In this document: in pieces, positions 59,478-64,000 of the stretch
Layout: the number at the start of each line of letters is the position of its first letter
Position numbering within the stretch: position 1 is the first letter of the stretch
DNA from: Erythroxylum novogranatense
Lineage: Eukaryota; Streptophyta; Magnoliopsida; Malpighiales; Erythroxylaceae
DNA length: 64,000 bases
Assembly: GCA_029891385.1 (NCBI GenBank)
Contig: CM057233.1
Span: 37,493,540-37,557,539, forward strand
Reading direction: 5' to 3'
The notes under the pieces: model-generated
The model's database searches: none
Told to the model about the DNA's origin: nothing
The model's input: the letters and a program-made list of their open reading frames with translations, nothing else
Program-made: the position numbers and the translations under genes

Positions 59478-60040
59478 TTTATGGTATCAAATCCTAGTAT
59501 TAGGATCATATATGGGCGTATATGATTGTTAAGAGTTTTGAATCGATTTGATTGAATTAGTGAGAATGTGAACATGAGGTGATTGTACCAAAATGATTGT
59601 TTGATTTGGGTGTCAAGAATATGATTGATTATAAAAATGTGGTTGTGAAAATTAAGATTAGAAATTCTTGATGAATTGGGATAAATGGATTTGACTATGC
59701 TTTTGTGAGATGAGATGAAAGAATGAATATTTGAAAGATGAGCTTGATGATAGGAATATATGTATAGAGGTACAAACGGTTGATTTTGAATGATGGTTTG
59801 GTCCATATTAAGGTTATTAAGAATTGGACCATTAATTTGTGTAAATATGTTAAGAAATAGTGATTTGATATGCTGGAGGTATATTTGATATAAGAAGTGA
59901 GAAATTGTGTAAAGATTGAGAAATATGTATGATGATGAAATTAGATAAGAAAGTAAGTGATTATGGTCATTTAGAAGCAAGTACTTGGTGATTTCTTAAG
60001 TTAGAATTTCGAGGATGAAATTCTTTTAAGAGGGAAGAAA
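59478..60040 (+). mobile_element. E1 internal region (0.56 kb)
   Basis: 563 bp with no coding motif. The 214-codon minus ORF across 59336-59980 starts in this region, runs into the LTR and reflects C depletion of the sense strand. It ends in TTTCGAGGATGAAATTC and the PPT TTAAGAGGGAAGAAA (60026-60040). Confidence 0.88.
59482..59493 (+). other. E1 primer binding site
   Basis: TGGTATCAAATC, two or three changes from TGGTATCAGAGC, 4 bases after the LTR end. It is followed by TAGGATCATATATGGGCG. Confidence 0.8.
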
Positions 60041-63000
60041 TGTTAGACCTCAAATTTTTAGTGAAAATTAGAAATACTCAAAAGTGAATTGATTGAAATG
60101 GAGTTGAAAAGCAAGAAATAAAGAGAAAAAGTGTGAAAATTTGAAGCATTAAGAAAAGTTTGACTTTTTTGTCATATAGAGTTGACTTTTTGATTTAGGC
60201 AGAATTTGAGAAAATGATCTTCATGAAACTTGTAGTTTATGTTAAGGGCTTTTTGTCTCCATAAAGTATTATATTTTTCGATTTCGGGATTGAAAGTTAT
60301 GAGTTTCCGAAGATAAGGTTATTTTGTTTTGTTTTTGAATAATGCTATTAAGGGTAAGTTTGTGCGTATTGCTTTGAAGCCAATTTCAGTATTGATGTTG
60401 TTTGAATTAGAATAAGTGGCCTACATGAAAGTCATAGAAGATTCTCTGAGATTTTTAATGATGTAGCATCTGTTATTTGTGGATGTGAGAATTGAAAGAT
60501 ATGAAATTGTAAAGTTTGGATGTGCTTTAGGATGACACAGGTTTGGCAGAATCTTTGACTGAAAAATTGACCTAGTTAGAGGTTGAATTTGTGATTAAGT
60601 TCTTCATGAAAGTTGTAGATTATGTTCTAATCTTTCTATTGATATAAATTATGCAATTGTTGGATCATGGAATGTGAAGTTATGATTTTTGCAAGTTGCT
60701 GTTACTGTTTTAGAATGATTATTAGAGGACAGAACTTTTGATTGAAAAATTGACTCCCTTAGGAGTCAAATTGATTTTTCTATCCTTCATGAAAGTTGTA
60801 AGTTTCTTTCTGATCTTTGCATTGATATAAAATATGACATTTTTGGACTTTGGAGTTGAAAAAGAGAATTTTTCAAAGTTGAATTATTGCTTAGGGACTT
60901 ATTAAATTGGACAGAATCTTTGATAAGAAATTTGATCACATTAAAGGCTGAATTAGTTTTCGAGTTCTTCATAGAAGTTGTAGAGCTTCCTACGAGCTTT
61001 CTATTAATACCAAATATGTTTAATTTAGAGTTCGGGAGCAAGAGTGAGGAATTTGGGAAAATTTTTGTTATATATATATTTATTTATTTTTGAAAAAAAA
61101 AGTATTGAAATAGGAACAGGCGAGGACTGTCGCCCTCGCGAGGGCGAGCCTCATGACTCGCCTTGCGAGGGTGACACCTCGCGAGGGCGAGCGTCATGAC
61201 TCACCCTCGCGAGGGTGACGCCTCGCGAGGGTGAGCCAGGCCGTCCTCCAATCCGACGCCGGTTTCCTTCCCTACTACGACGTCGTTTGATCTCTTTTAT
61301 TTTTGTCATTTTCCTTCCTAATCCGATCCTTTTGCAATCTTTTGCTCATATCTTTTCCGTCCAACATCTGATTGACTTGGTTTTTGAAGCGTTAGATTCC
61401 TAAGACAATTATCTACATCCTCATGGGAAATTTGTGAATTTTTTAGATTAAATTAAGGTTGATTAAATTAATCAAATTGAGATGGATAATTTTCTGAACA
61501 TGGTTCAATTTTTTGAGAAATTTGGGATCTATCGAGATCCGATTGATTTGATTCTAGAGGAAAAATAAAATTAAGACATGGGGCTACAAGTCAGATGAAG
61601 GAATTGAAATTCAATTTAGCCCCTAAGACTTTCAATTTCTGAATGGAAGTTCGGATTAGTGTGCAGTCTTGAATTACTAAAATCTGAAAGTATTTTGCCC
61701 ATAACTTTTGCTCTAGTAATCCTAATGAGGTGATTCTTGATTTGGATTAAATTAGAGAAATAGGGATACAATTGTTATGAAGAAATTGAGTTTCAATTCT
61801 ATCTTTAAGAATATCAATTTTTGGACCGAAATAAAGTGCTGGAAAATGTTTTAGCATAAGAATAACTCGAAATGTTTGGATCATAACTTTTGACGTAGTG
61901 CACCAAATTTAATGATTTTGGTGGCGTTATAAAATTAAGACAATAAGGAAAAAATCTATAGAAGGAAGTTTTAGTAAATTCCTCCATTTTGATGATATGA
62001 AACATAACCTAAGCAAAGCATGATTTTAAGGGTATTTTGGGACTTTGATTAATTTATGATTTTGAGGATTTATTTAACATGTTAATGTGAATAATTAGCA
62101 TGTTAAATTGAGTAAGAGCATATGAGAAATTTATTGGATTAAATTGAATTAAAATGTTAGAAGTTATAGTATAAAGAAGTGCAAAAAGGGCAAAATTGGA
62201 AGGTTACTTAAGCTTTTAAGGTTTATAACTTATTTGGACGGGCAATTAGGTCTTTTTACCCTCATTAAATGACATGGCAATAGGGCTACCATTTAAGTAG
62301 ATAGGGAGCACAACTTTGAGAGGAAAAAGAAGAAAAGAAGAAATGAAAGAAGAGAAGAGGAGAAGAGCATGTTCGGTGGAGGAGAAGAAGGGAAGAAAAG
62401 AAAGGTAACTTAGGGTTTTCGATTTTTAGGAGATTCCAAGAGGATTTTTTAGTAGATTCAAGGGGAATAATGTGGAAGAGGAGGAAAGCTTCCTATGGAG
62501 CTGTGAAAATTTCGAAAATGGTGGAGATTAAGGTAAGAGGTGATTTTTGATCTTTGAGTTTTTAATGAATTTTTGGTTTAGATACCTTGGAAATGTTGTG
62601 GGTTTGTGAATTCTTGATTTAATTTTCAGGATTATGCAATAGGTGACGTTGAATTTGGGTGAATTTGGTTTAGGGAATTTTAAATTGGATGGAGGAAAGA
62701 AGCAATGGAGAAATTGATGATTTGGACAAGTTTCTAGCAAGGATATGAGGTGGGTAATATGTTCATATTTTGAAATATAAGCTAATTATGTGATTTTGAA
62801 AATCAAGAAACAAATGCTTTCAAAATTATTGTTTATGTTAATGTTTGTAAATTATGATTTTCGTATGATTAAATTCAATATTTTTGAATGATTTTAAGAA
62901 ATTGCAATAATTATGAAATTTTTTATTATTCGAAGTATTTTTTGAATAATTTAAGAAATTGATGATTTCATTTGCTTGAATGAATGGGAATTTATTTATG

Positions 63001-64000
63001 ACTTTGATTAATTGTTGCATTCTTTGTGAATTATTGATTGAAAAATGGTTATGTGATTTATGATTTTAAGAAATTGTTATGATTTGTGTATTCTTTGTAT
63101 TTGGATGAGTTAAGTTTTTGATATGTGAAATTGTGTGACTTTATGTTCGATTTTGACATGGTATGAAAAGATCAGTTTCAAATTATGCCTTCGGGCAATT
63201 TGTTTTTCAAATATGACGTATGTGTTATGTGAGTTTGGTTAGATCCCTTAAGTTTGAGTAAGTGCACTGTTTCTTTTTAAAGGCTTCTCCCGCCTGCCCG
63301 TTAGTAACACTGAAGCTTCGATTTTGGACTCCCATAAGTCACGGCTACACTAGACCACTATGCGAAAAACTGTAGTACGTTTCGTTCACGGTACGCATGG
63401 ACCGCTTATCTTGGAATGTGCAAGACGTTCGTTTTGGACCGACCCAAACCATTTTGATATGTTATGTGTTTTGATTTGTGTTTATTTGTGATGCATTTTC
63501 ATGATTTGAAATTTTTATGAGATGTGAAAATTTTGAGAAATTTGAGAACTGCGAAATTGAGTTTTCAATCTTGAAATTTCAAAAATTGATTATGATCGAT
63601 TTGAAAAGTTTGAAAATGAGTTTTTGTTAAAATTTTCGAATGTAAAATGTTTATAAATGGCAAACTGCTTGAAAAAGATTTTTGTTTATTTTTTGATTTA
63701 TAAACATATTATCCACAAGCTGTCAAGCTCACCCCCCTTTTCATCCCCATCTCCAGGTTTCAAGCAGGAGATCGGATGAAAGAAAATCAAGTCATCTGAC
63801 TGATTTTGCATATTTTTGTAATTCGTATATTTGGATTTTGGTATTTGGTTTGTAAATAGCTTGAAAAACCATTAAGGATTTGTAAGTATTTAATTTATGA
63901 TATGTATAAATTATGAGAATTGTATATCGAATTGAGTTATGAAATTGTTTATGATTATGATTAGGTTGTGTTTGGATGTGATTTATGGATTTTGTGTATT
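60041..64000 (+). mobile_element. E1 3' LTR (runs off the window)
   Basis: It starts TGTTAGACCTCAAATTTTTAG and is co-linear with both parts of the 5' LTR. Some 680 bases should remain beyond 64000, ending near 64680 with AGAAC as target duplication. The GC-rich island at 61120-61240 is longer than in the 5' LTR. Confidence 0.92.
61120..61240 (+). repeat. GC-rich palindromic island, E1 3' LTR
   Basis: The perfect palindromes CGCCCTCGCGAGGGCG (61131-61146) and CACCCTCGCGAGGGTG (61202-61217) alternate with CTCATGACTCGCC spacers. The two differ by a paired change that keeps the palindrome. Confidence 0.78.

Noticed and set aside
59336..59980. 214-codon minus ORF in E1
   Set aside because: It spans the LTR end, PBS and interior. 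No domain, and composition is set by strand skew.

Overview
This is plant (angiosperm-type) nuclear DNA from a repeat-rich, gene-poor region. It is AT-rich and has no host gene that I can support. Almost every base from 1 to 11490 and from 22262 to 64000 can be assigned to LTR retrotransposons nested inside each other. The evidence is tRNA-iMet primer binding sites (TGGTATCAGAGC), polypurine tracts, TG..CA LTR ends, 5-bp target duplications, Ty1/copia and Ty3/gypsy protein fragments and a hAT transposase remnant.

Layout. 1-6665: a non-coding LTR element (5' LTR tail, PBS, 3.4 kb internal region, PPT, 2.8 kb 3' LTR) inserted into the reverse transcriptase of a copia element, whose 3' half and 2.1 kb LTR follow at 6666-9869. 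The copia element itself sits in an older LTR related to the first one (9870-11490). 11491-13690: a decayed hAT transposase on the minus strand. 15070-17536: a decayed SIRE/Maximus-type copia LTR, PBS and gag. 18031-20977: a solo LTR. 13700-15060, 17537-18030 and 20983-22261 are AT-rich and unassigned.

22262-64000 is one nest that can be fully untangled. E1 (+ strand, 4.6 kb LTRs, 0.56 kb internal region) starts at 22262 and runs off the window. Its 5' LTR is split by E2 (minus strand, 24821-57390, TSD TAAGG). E2's LTRs hold three further insertions: E3 (25452-36027, TSD CATAT), E4 (minus solo LTR 39821-49028, TSD CAAAA) and E6 (plus LTR 54135-56835, TSD ATACA). E4 in turn holds E5 (plus solo LTR 43237-47729, TSD GATCC/TATCC). 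The empty sites can be read in sister LTRs within the window.

The most unusual object is E3, a 10.6 kb palindrome. Two gypsy copies lacking protease and integrase are joined head to head at their 5' ends, so both outer ends are U5 ends, yet the unit has a clean 5-bp target duplication. It therefore appears to have integrated as an inverted dimer using two U5 termini. Other notable structure: LTRs built as inverted arrays of a degenerate unit around GC-rich palindromic islands; LTRs whose U5 end contains a second PBS; and a conserved, covarying RNA-like fold (closing stem, mini-hairpins, three-way junction) in the TGTARCATCC family of LTRs. No gene here looks able to encode a working protein. 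If any of these elements still move, they must use proteins from elsewhere.
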